Source of the DNA: Parahoeflea alexandrii
GTDB taxonomy: Bacteria; Pseudomonadota; Alphaproteobacteria; Rhizobiales; Rhizobiaceae
DNA length: 64,000 bases
Assembly: GCF_027214025.1 (NCBI RefSeq)
Contig: NZ_JAPWHB010000002.1
Span: 841,657 to 905,656 of the forward strand
Reading direction: 5' to 3'
Positions within the stretch are counted from its first letter, which is position 1. Each line of letters begins with the position of its first letter. The notes under the pieces were generated by a model, which saw only the letters and a program-made list of their open reading frames with translations, was not told the DNA's origin and did no database searches. The translations under genes and the position numbers were made by a program. Positions 25,808-37,580 of this stretch are shown piece by piece.

Positions 25808-26071
25808 CTACTTGATCACCGCCGCGCCGTTGACGATGTCGATGGTTTCACTGCCGGAAAAGGTTTCGCGGTCGCCCGACGGCATGGTCACGAAACAGCC
25901 GGTCGGGCAGAAACTGACCGTGGCTCCGGCCTCGACCACCATTTCGATCTTGGCGCCAGCTTCGGTCACGATCAGCACCTGCGGCTGGGCATCCTTGTTG
26001 GTGATGCTCGCGGCCGAGGCGCCGCCAATCATGGCCAGGCTCACGGCCATACCCAGATAGAATGTTTTCAT
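25808..26071 (-). CDS. Small secreted protein of unknown function
   Basis: 87 aa from the ATG at 26071. A signal peptide (MKTFYLGMAVSLAMIGGASA) precedes a short beta-rich mature part: QVLIVTEAGAKIEMVVEAGATVSFC, with two Cys (FCPTGC) and GDRETFSGSETIDIV. I do not recognise a named family. The two Cys could form a disulfide or bind a metal. It is convergent with the patatin gene and stands alone. Confidence 0.6.
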   Translation of the reverse strand: MKTFYLGMAVSLAMIGGASAASITNKDAQPQVLIVTEAGAKIEMVVEAGATVSFCPTGCFVTMPSGDRETFSGSETIDIVNGAAVIK

Positions 26072-26186
26072 CGGTGTCCGGCGAAGATTTCCGCCGCTCC
26101 CTGTTGGAACACTTTCGAGCCGCCTTTGGCCCGGTATGGGTGCTTTATTGCATTGCGAAAATGAATGCAGCCTGAACGATGCAAGG

Positions 26187-28850
26187 TCAACGGTCGCCCC
26201 CGTCGGAATTGCCGCCATCATCCATCGAATCCGGCCGCATCTTCGGGTTCGGCTTTTTTCTCGAACGCTTGGGCGCGGGTGGCTTGCCAGAGGTGGCGTC
26301 GGCAGTCACCGGGCTGCCGGCACCGCCCATTCCACCCATCAGTTTTTCCGCAAGCACAGCCACCGGTTCGTGTTCGTCGCCGAACTTGACGTTGAGATCG
26401 CGCTGCGGGAACGGAATTTCAATACCTTCGGCCTTCAGCCGCTCGAAGATGCGCAAGCTCAACTCGGTGCGCACGGTTATCCCCGTAAGCACGTCGGCAA
26501 CATGACACTTCAGCACGAAGTCCAGCGAAGACTCGCCGAATCCGCTGAAGTGAACCACCGGTTCCGGGTTGTTGAGTACCAGTTCATGGCCCTGGGCAAC
26601 CTCGATCAACAGTTCGATGAGCCTGCGCGGGTCGGCATCATAGCTTACGCCAATCGGTACATCGACGCGGCCGAGCTTGTTGCGGTGGGTCCAGTTGCCC
26701 ACCGGCGAGTTGATAAGTTCGGAATTGGGAACGATGATAGACTGGCGGTTGAACGTTTCAATCTCGGTGGCGCGGACGGAAATCTTCTTCACAAAACCCT
26801 CGGTCGAACTGGTCGACACCCAGTCGCCAACCTTGAACGGCCGCTCGACCAAGAGGATAAGCCCCGAGACGAAGTTGCTGACGATATTCTGCAGGCCGAA
26901 ACCGATACCGAGCGAGAGCGCACCAGCGACCAGGGCGAGGCTCGAAAGATCGATGCCGGCCGCGGAAACCCCGATCAGGCCGGCGATCGCCACACCGAGA
27001 TAGCCGACCCCGGTCTTGATCGAGTTGCGCACACCCGTATCCATCCGGCCCCGCGCCATCACGCTGCCATCCAGCCAGCGCTGGAACCAGCGTGTGACCA
27101 GAAGCCCCAGCAGGAACAGCAGGATACCGAAGAGGATGCCGACGATGGAAATCGTGATGCCGCCAATGCGGATCTCGGTCATGAACCGGTAGAACCACAG
27201 CTCGATATCCTGGACCTGAAAGCCCCATTGCAGGAGGATCAGCGGCACCCCGAGCAGCAGCACGGCCAGGCTGATCAGCAGTCCGGCGCCCAGTCCGGCC
27301 TGGTCGAGTGCCATGTGACCCAGCTTGAATCGATCCTCGACACGCCGCCCGATCGCGGTCTGCGCAAAGGTTCCGGGCTCGGAAATCGCCTTGCCGGACA
27401 GATAGCCGATATACATCGTCGTCAGGATCGCGCCGGTCACCACGAACTGGGTCGCGGCGAAACGGGCGAACCCGACATAGCCGAGCGAGGCGGTGGCCAT
27501 GAGTCCGATGCCGGTGGCAAATAGCGCGACCGAAACCGGACGCGGCCATGGCTGCCCCGGATCCGCCAGGTCTCCGGATGCCGCGACCATGGGGTTGCCC
27601 AGCGCCATGCCGATCAGGATCAACGCGATCAGGAACACCGCCACGATGCCCTTGAAAACCGTCAGCACCACCGGCGATCCCATCGACTGGCTGACCTGGT
27701 CGCCAACGAAATCCAGGCCGTTGACGATCACCATCGCCAAGACCAGGAAGTAGAGCATGCGGGCGCCGCTGTTGGACACATTGACCAGGCGCCAGGCCGA
27801 CATCCTCGGCGCGAGTATTCCGCGCGCCAGCTTGCCGACAAAGAAGATCGCCACAAGCGTCATCAGCACGCTTGCGACAACCGGAGCGACATCGGCACGA
27901 AGAATCGAGAAACTCTGCCCCAGCACATAGACCGTCCCCGCCAGCGCGGTCATCGCCATGCTCGGGATCACCGTCGACCAGAACGCCACCGACAACCGGC
28001 TCGTATAGGGCGGGTCCTCGTCTTCCGGGTCACGGTCGATCAGTCCGCCGAACACCCGGTAGGCGCCCGGCACGAATACCAGCGCCGCAAGCAGCGAGAA
28101 GAACGCCCAACCCAGGAGCGCCTGCCATTTGAAGGCCCAGACGAATTTCAGCCACGAACCATAGGTGCGGACCACATAGGATCCTTCGTCCTCCATCGCG
28201 CTGAGAGCTTGCGCCAGCATCGTTGGCCCGATCTCGGTCCGCTTGAACAATGTCGTCGTGAAGAGTTCGCGCCTGGCTTGCGTGATCCGGTCACCGAGCT
28301 GGCTGGCCCTCACCGAGACAGCCTCGGCGCGGCCGGTCAAGGCATTGATCTGCGCCCGCTCCGCGGCCAGGCGGGTCCGTTCGGCGACCACGGCCTCGGG
28401 TTCGGCCGGCTCCCCCTCGGCAGGCGGCGCGCCGAGCTGGTCGATCCGCGCCTTGATTTCCGTCAGCCTCGGGCGCAGCGACACCCCGATATCAAGCATG
28501 CTGCGCGCCAGCGCCTCGACTTCCAGCTTGAGATCCACCAGCGAACTGTCATTACCGGCGTTTTCCTCAACCCGGCTGGTCAGCCGCGTAATGGTCGTTT
28601 CAGCAGATGTGAGTTCCTCTTCGGCGGCCGTGATTGCAGGCGACGCCAGCGGCTCTGCTGGCGCCGTTTGGGCGGCGGGCGCCGCGGTCCCTGCAGGTGC
28701 CGGTGCGGCGTTGCTCTGGGTGCCAGCTGCTGCCGGCGCTTGCGGCTGCGAAGCCTCGGTCGGCGCCGCGGTTTGCGAACTGGCGGAACCGGCCTGCAAG
28801 AACGGCACGAGGCCCGCAAGGATCGTCGCAATCAACCAAACAAAACGCAT
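26187..28850 (-). CDS. Large mechanosensitive ion channel (MscS family with DUF3772 region)
   Basis: 887 aa. A signal peptide (to about residue 25) is followed by an Ala/Pro/Thr-rich periplasmic stretch and a helical DUF3772-type region (LASPAITAAEEELTSAETTI to about 220), then about 10 membrane segments (from WQALLGWAFFSLLAALVFV). The pore and MscS beta domain are at about 660-830: SLGIGFGLQNIVSNFVSG, KVGDWVSTSSTEGFVKKISVRATEIET, and VPNSELINSPVGNWTH. The cytosolic C-terminus is basic, then acidic. It is a large, MscK/YbiO-like channel that releases solutes on osmotic downshift. The ATG at 28850 is the only start that keeps the signal peptide. Confidence 0.9.
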   Translation of the reverse strand: MRFVWLIATILAGLVPFLQAGSASSQTAAPTEASQPQAPAAAGTQSNAAPAPAGTAAPAAQTAPAEPLASPAITAAEEELTSAETTITRLTSRVEENAGNDSSLVDLKLEVEALARSMLDIGVSLRPRLTEIKARIDQLGAPPAEGEPAEPEAVVAERTRLAAERAQINALTGRAEAVSVRASQLGDRITQARRELFTTTLFKRTEIGPTMLAQALSAMEDEGSYVVRTYGSWLKFVWAFKWQALLGWAFFSLLAALVFVPGAYRVFGGLIDRDPEDEDPPYTSRLSVAFWSTVIPSMAMTALAGTVYVLGQSFSILRADVAPVVASVLMTLVAIFFVGKLARGILAPRMSAWRLVNVSNSGARMLYFLVLAMVIVNGLDFVGDQVSQSMGSPVVLTVFKGIVAVFLIALILIGMALGNPMVAASGDLADPGQPWPRPVSVALFATGIGLMATASLGYVGFARFAATQFVVTGAILTTMYIGYLSGKAISEPGTFAQTAIGRRVEDRFKLGHMALDQAGLGAGLLISLAVLLLGVPLILLQWGFQVQDIELWFYRFMTEIRIGGITISIVGILFGILLFLLGLLVTRWFQRWLDGSVMARGRMDTGVRNSIKTGVGYLGVAIAGLIGVSAAGIDLSSLALVAGALSLGIGFGLQNIVSNFVSGLILLVERPFKVGDWVSTSSTEGFVKKISVRATEIETFNRQSIIVPNSELINSPVGNWTHRNKLGRVDVPIGVSYDADPRRLIELLIEVAQGHELVLNNPEPVVHFSGFGESSLDFVLKCHVADVLTGITVRTELSLRIFERLKAEGIEIPFPQRDLNVKFGDEHEPVAVLAEKLMGGMGGAGSPVTADATSGKPPAPKRSRKKPNPKMRPDSMDDGGNSDGGDR

Positions 28851-28978
28851 CTAAAACCTGTCCATTTCGCCATCACCGCAGCATCCATAGCAGGCTCGCG
28901 GCGCTTCTCAAACGCTGAGAGCGTCGGCATCGCTGTTGTTGGAAGGTGCCGTGATCGGATCGTCCCGTCCGGCAGACC

Positions 28979-29524
28979 TCAGAATCCGGCGCCAGGCTCG
29001 GCAAGATAGGCCTTCTCCTCCGGGGTGGAGACCCGGCCGAGAATTGGATTGCGGTGCGGAAACCGGCCATAGCGTTTGATGATCTCGTGGTGCTGATTGG
29101 CGTAGTCGAGATAGTTTTCGTTGCCAAGCGCCTCGAACAGCGCCACGCAACGTTCCTGCTCGCCGATATCTTCGGAGTGTTCGAACGGCATGTAGAAGAA
29201 CGCCCGGCGGCTCTCGTCGACATTCTTGTCGGCCCCCACCGCCAGGGCCGCCTTTGCTTCCTTGAGTGCAAGCCCATCTGTGGCAAAGGCCAGCGGCGAT
29301 CCCCGGTAAATGTTGCGCGGGAACTGGTCGAAGACGATGACCAGCGCCAGCCGCGCCTCGGGCGTTGCGCGCCAGTCGTCGCCAATTGCCCGCGACAGCG
29401 CCAGATGCAGGCCGGAGAACCGCTCCGAGATTCGCCGGTCGAGGTCCTCGTCCTTGACGAACCAGTCCTTCGGGGTCAGTTCGTTGAACCAGAAATCAAG
29501 TACGGTTTCAGGTGTTTCGGTCAT
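28979..29524 (-). CDS. DUF924 family protein
   Basis: 181 aa; ATG at 29524 with AGGAA upstream. Hallmarks of DUF924: VLDFWFNELTPKDWF at the start, then LVIVFDQFPRNIYRGSPLAFATD, FFYMPFEHSEDIGEQE and KRYGRFPHRNPILGRVSTPEE. It is an all-helical, TPR-like cytosolic protein common in proteobacteria; the activity is unknown. No operon partner is evident. Confidence 0.85.
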   Translation of the reverse strand: MTETPETVLDFWFNELTPKDWFVKDEDLDRRISERFSGLHLALSRAIGDDWRATPEARLALVIVFDQFPRNIYRGSPLAFATDGLALKEAKAALAVGADKNVDESRRAFFYMPFEHSEDIGEQERCVALFEALGNENYLDYANQHHEIIKRYGRFPHRNPILGRVSTPEEKAYLAEPGAGF

Positions 29525-29749
29525 GAAGGGTTCCTGCCTCTGGCTGCGTTTCCATCGCTTGAACTTGGGATTTCCTGCCACGGCTTCAACCGCGATGCCG
29601 CCGATTTCCACTGCGCTCAGGCGCCATGCGTCCAGGTGGACGCACAAGGGACGCTCCAGGTATTCCAATCTCAAGCATCATGCCTGCGCCATGCGGCGCC
29701 GCGCGGCCTGAGGATGCACCGGCAGCGCGGCGGACGCAAATCCCACAGA

Positions 29750-31753
29750 TCAGGCAGCCGCGGCTTCTGTCTGGAGCATCACCAGGCTGACGCCGTCTGT
29801 CACCTGCGCGCCGACTGTCACCAGGACTTCGGCCACCACCCCGTCGCGCGGCGCCGACAGCGTCATTTCCATCTTCATGGCTTCCATGATCACCATCGGC
29901 TCGCCGGATTTGACCTCCTGCCCCTGGGCCACCAGCACCTGCTTGATGATCCCGGGCATGGCCGAGACCACCTGGTCCCCGCCCGCTGCAAGATCGTCGG
30001 CACGGCTGCCCTGGGGCTTGCCGAACCTGTGGGTCAGGCCTTCGTGAAACACCGCCACCTCGGTGCCGCTTTGGACCAGCCGGCATCGCTGCGTCACGCC
30101 ATGGACGCGGAAAACCCAGTCATCATGCTTGCGCTCAACCGTCTCCAGCCGCATGTCGGCCGATTTGAGACCGCTCCCGGCAATCCGCCACGCGGAAGCG
30201 CCCTCCCGCTGAACCCGGAAGCCATGCTCCGCTCCGTTGGCCTCAAGCGTCACCGACCGCATTGGAGATCCCCAGATTTCGAATGGACCGATCTCCGCGA
30301 CCGAACCGCCAATTGACCTCTCCGGCGGAACCATCCCCGACGCGGCAAGCACTGCCAGCGCCACGATTGTCTCGGGCGCTTCCGCCCGTTCGGTCAGGCT
30401 TGCTATGTTGCGGTCGATCAGCCCGGTATCGAGCCGCCCCGCCGCAAAATCCGCATCCCGGCACAGCCGCGCGAGAAACGCCGTGTTGGTCACCGTGCCG
30501 GCAATTTCCGTGCGGCCCAGCGCGCCCGCCAGTTTGCCCAGCGCTTCAGTCCGCGTCTTGCCGTGCGCAATCACCTTGGCGATCATCGGATCGTAGAACG
30601 GCGTGATCTCGTCGCCGGCCCGGACGCCGGCATCGACCCGGATGTCGCCATCGGGAAACTTGAGATGCATCAGCCGTCCGACGGCGGGCAGAAAGCCCTT
30701 TTCCGCATCCTCGGCATAGATCCGCGCTTCCACCGCATGGCCGTTGATCGAGAGCTCGTCCTGCGCCATCGGCAGCGTCTCGCCCGCCGCCACCCGGATC
30801 TGCCATTCGACCAGGTCCAGCCCGGTGATCAGCTCGGTGACCGGATGCTCGACCTGCAGCCGCGTGTTCATCTCCATGAACCAGAACCTGTCGGCCGAAA
30901 GCCCTTCGCTGGCGTCGACGATGAACTCGACGGTTCCGGCGCCGGCATAGTCGATAGCCCTGGCGGCCTGCACCGCGGCGGCGCCCATCGCCGCGCGCAT
31001 GTCCTCGGGCATATCCGGCGCAGGCGCCTCCTCGATCACCTTCTGGTGCCGCCGCTGCGCCGAGCAGTCGCGCTCGAACAGATGCACCACATTGCCGTGC
31101 CGGTCGCCGAACACCTGGATTTCGATATGCCGCGGCGTGGCGACATATTTCTCCACCAGCACCCGGTCATCGCCGAACGAGGCCTTGGCCTCGCGCCGCG
31201 CCGAGGACAAGGCAGCGGGAAAATCCTCCTGCCGGTCGACCTTGCGCATGCCCTTGCCGCCGCCGCCGGCCCGCGCCTTGATCAGCACCGGAAAGCCGAT
31301 CTCGTTGGCCTTGCCCGCGAGCACCACCAGGTCCTGCGCCTCGCCGTGATAACCCGGCACCACCGGCACCTTGGCCTTTTCCATGAGCGCCTTCGCCGCA
31401 TCCTTCAGCCCCATCGCCCGGATCGCCTTTGCCGACGGCCCGATGAAGATCAGCCCGGCCTTCTCGACACGCTCAACGAAGTCCGGGTTCTCCGACAGGA
31501 AGCCGTAGCCGGGATGGATCGCGTCCGCGCCGGTGCGTTTGGCGGCCTCGAGGATCGCGTCAACCTTGAGATAGCTCTCCGACGCCGCGGCGCTGCCGAT
31601 CAGCACCGCCTCGTCCGCCATCTCCACATGCAGCGCGTTTGCGTCGGCCTCGGAGTAGACCGCCACCGTGGCAATGCCCATTTTCCGCGCGGTGCGGATG
31701 ATCCGGCAGGCAATCTCGCCCCTGTTGGCGATGAGGATTTTGGTGATGGTCAT
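29750..31753 (-). CDS. mccA: Methylcrotonyl-CoA carboxylase, biotin-containing alpha subunit
   Basis: 667 aa, full length. Biotin carboxylase domains at 1-450 (ILIANRGEIACRIIRTA, ATP-grasp loop KARAGGGGKGMR, MEMNTRLQVEHPVTE) and a biotinyl carrier domain at the C-terminus with the biotin-Lys motif EAMKM. It carboxylates biotin and, with MccB, converts 3-methylcrotonyl-CoA to 3-methylglutaconyl-CoA in leucine degradation. Normally mccA directly follows mccB; here a 1.4-kb AT-rich gene intervenes and ends 12 bp before this start. The hydratase and HMG-CoA lyase genes of the pathway are not in the window. Confidence 0.9.
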   Translation of the reverse strand: MTITKILIANRGEIACRIIRTARKMGIATVAVYSEADANALHVEMADEAVLIGSAAASESYLKVDAILEAAKRTGADAIHPGYGFLSENPDFVERVEKAGLIFIGPSAKAIRAMGLKDAAKALMEKAKVPVVPGYHGEAQDLVVLAGKANEIGFPVLIKARAGGGGKGMRKVDRQEDFPAALSSARREAKASFGDDRVLVEKYVATPRHIEIQVFGDRHGNVVHLFERDCSAQRRHQKVIEEAPAPDMPEDMRAAMGAAAVQAARAIDYAGAGTVEFIVDASEGLSADRFWFMEMNTRLQVEHPVTELITGLDLVEWQIRVAAGETLPMAQDELSINGHAVEARIYAEDAEKGFLPAVGRLMHLKFPDGDIRVDAGVRAGDEITPFYDPMIAKVIAHGKTRTEALGKLAGALGRTEIAGTVTNTAFLARLCRDADFAAGRLDTGLIDRNIASLTERAEAPETIVALAVLAASGMVPPERSIGGSVAEIGPFEIWGSPMRSVTLEANGAEHGFRVQREGASAWRIAGSGLKSADMRLETVERKHDDWVFRVHGVTQRCRLVQSGTEVAVFHEGLTHRFGKPQGSRADDLAAGGDQVVSAMPGIIKQVLVAQGQEVKSGEPMVIMEAMKMEMTLSAPRDGVVAEVLVTVGAQVTDGVSLVMLQTEAAAA

Positions 31754-31765
31754 AGTTTGAGCTCT

Positions 31766-33150
31766 CTAGCCAATAGGGCCACCATATTCATTCGTTTTAT
31801 TTTTCATAAAGAATGGAGTTGTTGGGGCGCCTCCATAGACCGCGCTTTTGCCCTTACGAACTTCTATCGTCATCTTGTCGTGAAGCGCACCTAGTCGCTC
31901 AACATTTTGGATGTCAGCGACCATAGACCTGTACATTCGGGAAACCGGATTAGCACCGAATTTCAATATTCTTTTCAACGATTGTGGAATTATGTCGAAA
32001 TCTAAAGACGGCCCAGACAAACCGACAGAAAAAGACAAAAAACTGCCTGAATTTCCGGAGTATACGTATTTTTTCCTAATTTCGTCCAATACCGCCTGCA
32101 GAGCCTTATTCACTTTTACAATTTCTGCCCGTTTTTCCTTTAGTGGTAAAACTGACAAATTTGAAAGCAAATCCCGAGCCTCTCGAAATTCTTTCTCGCT
32201 TTTAAGCTGAAGAGCCATATCTAAACCTTCAGAAGGATTTTGGGCTCGAGCCATTATCCAGGCCGTAAAAAACGGCAAGGTAAAAACAATTGCAGTGGAA
32301 TCGACTGCATTATTGATTTCCTTAACTAACGAGACAGCAGATTTGCTGGCAATATTCACAAAATTTTCGTCCCACTGAATTGGCTCCAATCCGGTTGACG
32401 CCAATGCAAATGCATCTCGAAGCGGCGACACAATTGGGTTGCAATTGCTCGCACGTCCAACAGCCTCATAAAAAAATGATCTCTCAGCTAGCCATCCATA
32501 TGCAAAGACAAGCTTCATTAGAGTATCTTTACTACCCAATCCGCTATAATTCGGATTTTTTGACCTTATTCTCTCAATAAATTCCTCAACATCAACAGCC
32601 TCTTGTTCGTCTCGCCTAATAAGAGCGCCTGAAGACTCACCATTAACAGTCCTTTGCGAATCAGTGTACTCGTTACCGAGTGAAGCAGCGAATGTATTAA
32701 CGTAGTTTTCTTCTGATTTTTCAGACACAAGATATGACAAAGTCAAATATTCGCTTGATACAAAAATATTCCACCTCAATTGAGGCTTTAAAAACAATTG
32801 CTCAAAGAATTTTAAGGTTTTTCCAACAGGGACTGATCCAGACAATTCAAATAACTGACTCTGAGCATATTCAGCAGAACGCTCTTTGAGCAAATTATGA
32901 TCAATATCTGTTTTATCTATTACAGAAATATATTTAAAAACATCCTTTCTTCTATCGCTATAATGTTTTTTATAGTCATCAAACATTTTTATGTCATCAT
33001 ACAATAATATTGAAGAAACAAGTTTTTCGTAACAACAAATATCATGATCGATATTTGAAAGGTTAACTACTTTTGAGACACCAAGAAGCCTTTCGACTCC
33101 GCTCAATGTAGAATTATCAATTAAAGCATTTCTAGGGTTCAACATATCCA

Positions 33151-33151
<1 letters not shown>
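31766..33151 (-). CDS. AT-rich orphan protein inserted between mccB and mccA
   Basis: 461 aa, starting at the ATG at 33151, which shares a base with the mccB stop (TGATG), so translation is coupled. Base composition is strikingly AT-rich against GC-rich neighbours, with many AAA, AAT, ATT and TTT codons, a sign of recent transfer. I recognise no family. The protein is mostly helical and charged, with one hydrophobic stretch (STAIVFTLPFFTAWIM) and no signal peptide. N-terminal residues include LNPRNALIDNSTLSGVERL and several Cys. The insertion leaves both flanking genes intact. A lone cargo or defense-type gene is possible, but function is unknown. Confidence 0.78.
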
Positions 33152-34763
<1,612 letters not shown>

Positions 34764-34767
<4 letters not shown>

Positions 34768-35912
34768 GCCGTTTCCGCCATCATTTCGCGCCCGATCAGC
34801 ATGCGGCGCACTTCCGACGTTCCCGCCCCGATCTCGTAGAGTTTGGCGTCGCGCAAAAGCCGGCCGGTCGGGTAGTCGTTGATATAGCCGTTGCCGCCCA
34901 GCGCCTGGATCGCTTCCAGCGCCACCTGCGTCGCCTTCTCGGCCGCGTAGAGAATGCAGCCGGCGGCGTCCTTGCGGGTGGTCTCACCGCGGTCGGCGGC
35001 CTGCGCCACCGCGTAGACATAGGCCCGGCAGGCGTTCATCGTCGTGTACATGTCGGCAAGCTTGCCCTGCATCAGCTGGAAATTGCCGATCGGTTCGCCG
35101 AACTGCTTGCGCTCGTGGCAGTAGGGCACCACCACGTCCATGGCGGCGGCCATGATGCCGAGCGGTCCGCCGGCCAGCACCAGGCGCTCGTAATCGAGCC
35201 CGGACATCAGGATCTTCACACCCTGGCCTTCCTCGCCGAGCACGTTGTCGAACGGCACTTCGCAGTTCTCGAACACCAGCTCGCAGGTGTTGGAGCCGCG
35301 CATGCCGAGCTTGTCGAGCTTCTGCGCGGTCGAGAAACCGGCCATGCCCTTCTCGATCAGGAAGGCGGTGATGCCGCGTGATTTGGCTTCAGGATCGGTC
35401 TTGGCATAGACCACCAGCGTGTTGGCGTCCGGCCCGTTGGTGATCCACATCTTGTTGCCGTTGAGCACGTAGCGGTCGTTGCGCTTCTCGGCCCTGAGCT
35501 TCATCGACACCACGTCCGAGCCCGAGCCCGGCTCGCTCATCGCCAGCGCGCCGACATTCTCTCCCGAGCAGAGCTTCGGCAGGTATTTCTGCTTCTGCTC
35601 AGCGGTGCCCCAGCGGTTGATTTGGTTGACGCAGAGATTGGAATGGGCGCCATAGGACAGGCCGATCGAGGCCGAGGCGCGGCTGATCTCTTCCATCGCC
35701 ACCACATGGGCGAGATAGGTCATTCCGGTGCCGCCGAAATCGGGATCGGCCGTCATGCCGAGCAGGCCGAGCGCCCCCATCTCCCGCCACAGATGCATGG
35801 GAAACTGGTTGTCGCGGTCGGTCTGCTCGGCAACCGGCGCGATGCGGTCGGCGGCAAAACGGGAAACCATGTTCCTGAGCGCATCGATATCGTCGCCCAG
35901 CCCGAAATTCAT
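34764..35912 (-). CDS. ivd: Isovaleryl-CoA dehydrogenase
   Basis: 382 aa, ATG at 35912. Acyl-CoA dehydrogenase signatures: [39 protein letters not shown], and [19 protein letters not shown] with [18 protein letters not shown] near the C-terminus. The context with mccB and mccA identifies it as the isovaleryl-specific enzyme that makes 3-methylcrotonyl-CoA in leucine degradation, passing electrons to ETF. It is the first structural gene after the TetR regulator, separated by only 16 bp. Confidence 0.9.
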
Positions 35913-35928
35913 GCTTGCTGTAAACACT

Positions 35929-36531
35929 TCAATCTTCCTTCTTCTGCCCCACCAGGCGCGCCACCAGGCGGACATACAGCGCTTCGATCTCGTCGAGCGA
36001 CAGCCGTCCGTTCTCGCGGTACCAGGTGGTCATGCCGTTGAGCATGGCGATGATCGCCATCGTGCTGACCTGCGGATCCATGATGTCAAATGTTCCATCC
36101 GCGGCACCCCGATCGAGGATAGCCCGCGGAACGCTCTCGTATCTGCGCCTCAGCGCCTCGATGGCGCTGAAATTCTCGGCCTCGAGATTGCGCAGCTCCA
36201 TGTAGGAGATGAAAACCTCGCGCGATTTAGCAAGGTGGTAGCGGATGTGAAACCGGACAAAGTGCTCGAGCGCCTGCGGCGGCGCCAGGCCGGGCTCTTC
36301 GGCCTCAGACCAGGCATTGAGCAGCGTTTCCATGTGAACCTGCAGCAACTCGTTGAGCAGGTCCTGCTTGGTCGGAAAATGATTGTAGATGGCGCCTGCC
36401 TGCACGCCAGTTTCAGCCGCGATTTCCCGCATCGACACCGCAGCATAGCCCGAGCGTGCGAACAGTTCGAGAGCTGCGTTGCGCAGCTTCTCCGCTGTTT
36501 CAGCCCCCGATGATCCCGCCCGTCGCGCCAT
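35929..36531 (-). CDS. TetR-family regulator of the leucine/acyl-CoA operon
   Basis: 200 aa. N-terminal TetR helix-turn-helix ([40 protein letters not shown]); the C-terminal half is a ligand-binding helical domain. It lies immediately upstream of ivd in the same direction and likely represses it in response to an acyl-CoA. An 18-bp imperfect palindrome 13 bp upstream of its start also occurs before the acyl-CoA ligase gene at 44272, suggesting control of both operons. Confidence 0.88.
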   Translation of the reverse strand: MARRAGSSGAETAEKLRNAALELFARSGYAAVSMREIAAETGVQAGAIYNHFPTKQDLLNELLQVHMETLLNAWSEAEEPGLAPPQALEHFVRFHIRYHLAKSREVFISYMELRNLEAENFSAIEALRRRYESVPRAILDRGAADGTFDIMDPQVSTMAIIAMLNGMTTWYRENGRLSLDEIEALYVRLVARLVGQKKED

Positions 36532-36540
36532 GGCTCACAC

Positions 36541-36567
36541 AATTAAATGAACATTCGTTTATTTTAT
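36541..36567. promoter_or_regulatory. Candidate TetR operator upstream of the tetR-ivd-mcc operon
   Basis: Core TAAATGAACATTCGTTTA (36544-36561) is an imperfect palindrome with 7 of 9 paired positions. The 27-bp region matches that at 44445-44471 at 23 positions. It sits just upstream of the tetR start codon, where it could block its transcription. Confidence 0.6.
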
Positions 36568-36651
36568 CGTCTTCCGTATTGATCCGCAAGTACCTTGATG
36601 ACATCGTCACTGCAGTAATTCGTTGCCGCACGCAGAGAGGGTTGCACCCGA

Positions 36652-37494
36652 TCAGGCCAGCCAGCGCTTGCGCCGCTTGTAATGCTTGACGTTCTTGAAC
36701 GACCGTCGCCCCTCGCCGCCGACGCCGAGATAAAATTCCTTGACATCCTCGTTCTCGCGCAGGTCCTTGGCCACGCCATCCATGACGATGCGGCCGGATT
36801 CGAGAATGTAGCCGTAAGTGGCGTAGCGAAGCGCGATGTTGGTGTTCTGCTCGGCCAGCAGGAAGGACACGCCCTGCTCCTGATTGAGCTGGCGGACGAT
36901 CTCGAAGATCTCTTCCTGCAATTGCGGCGCCAGCCCCATCGACGGCTCGTCGAGCAGGATCATTTTCGGCCGGCTCATCAGCGCCCGGCCAATCGCCGTC
37001 ATCTGCTGCTCGCCACCGGAAGTGTAGCCGGCCTGGCTGCTTTTGCGCTCTCGCAATCGCGGGAAATAGTTATACACCATCTCGATGTCGCGCTTGATCG
37101 CCGCATTGCCGTCGCGCCGCGTGAAAGCGCCGGTGAGCAGGTTTTCCTCGACGGTCAGATGCCCGAAGCAATGCCGGCCTTCCATCACCTGTATGCAACC
37201 GCGCCGCACCAGCTCATTGGCTGTCTGCGCCTCGACGCGCTTGCCTTCGAATTCGATCGATCCCTTGGTCACCTCGCCACGCTCGGAGCGCAGCAGGTTG
37301 GAGATCGCTTTCAATGTCGTGGACTTGCCCGCCCCGTTGGCGCCCAGCAGCGCCACGATCCCGCCTTCCGGCACAACCAGCGACACGCCCTTGAGCACTA
37401 GGATCACGTGATCATAGATCACTTCGATATTGTTCACCGCCAGGATGTTTGGCTGTGCGGACGCATCGGTTGATACGGAAGTGGACATCGACAT
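36652..37494 (-). CDS. livF: Branched-chain-type ABC transporter ATP-binding protein (LivF-like)
   Basis: 280 aa from the ATG at 37494 (GGAGAGG ribosome binding site). Walker A LLGANGAGKSTTLKAI, signature YTSGGEQQMTAIGRAL, Walker B MILLDEPSMGLAP, switch LLAEQNTNIAL. The 40-residue N-terminal extension and the very basic C-terminus (KNVKHYKRRKRWLA) are unusual for LivF. It is the last gene of the transporter operon, 86 bp after the binding-protein gene. Confidence 0.88.
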   Translation of the reverse strand: MSMSTSVSTDASAQPNILAVNNIEVIYDHVILVLKGVSLVVPEGGIVALLGANGAGKSTTLKAISNLLRSERGEVTKGSIEFEGKRVEAQTANELVRRGCIQVMEGRHCFGHLTVEENLLTGAFTRRDGNAAIKRDIEMVYNYFPRLRERKSSQAGYTSGGEQQMTAIGRALMSRPKMILLDEPSMGLAPQLQEEIFEIVRQLNQEQGVSFLLAEQNTNIALRYATYGYILESGRIVMDGVAKDLRENEDVKEFYLGVGGEGRRSFKNVKHYKRRKRWLA

Positions 37495-37534
37495 GGACCC
37501 TCTCCGGTCGGGAATAAAAGTCAGGGCAGTTGCC

Positions 37535-37563
37535 TGCCGCGCGGAACTGGGTTCCACGCGGCA
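37535..37563 (-). other. Strong intercistronic hairpin between the binding-protein gene and livF
   Basis: TGCCGCGCGGAAC (37535-37547) pairs with GTTCCACGCGGCA (37551-37563) with one mismatch and a 3-nt loop. No T-run follows on the minus strand. Placed just after the binding-protein stop, it could stabilise that mRNA end or attenuate transcription into livF, giving more binding protein than ATPase. Confidence 0.55.
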
Positions 37564-37580
37564 GAGTTTCATTTTGCCAA

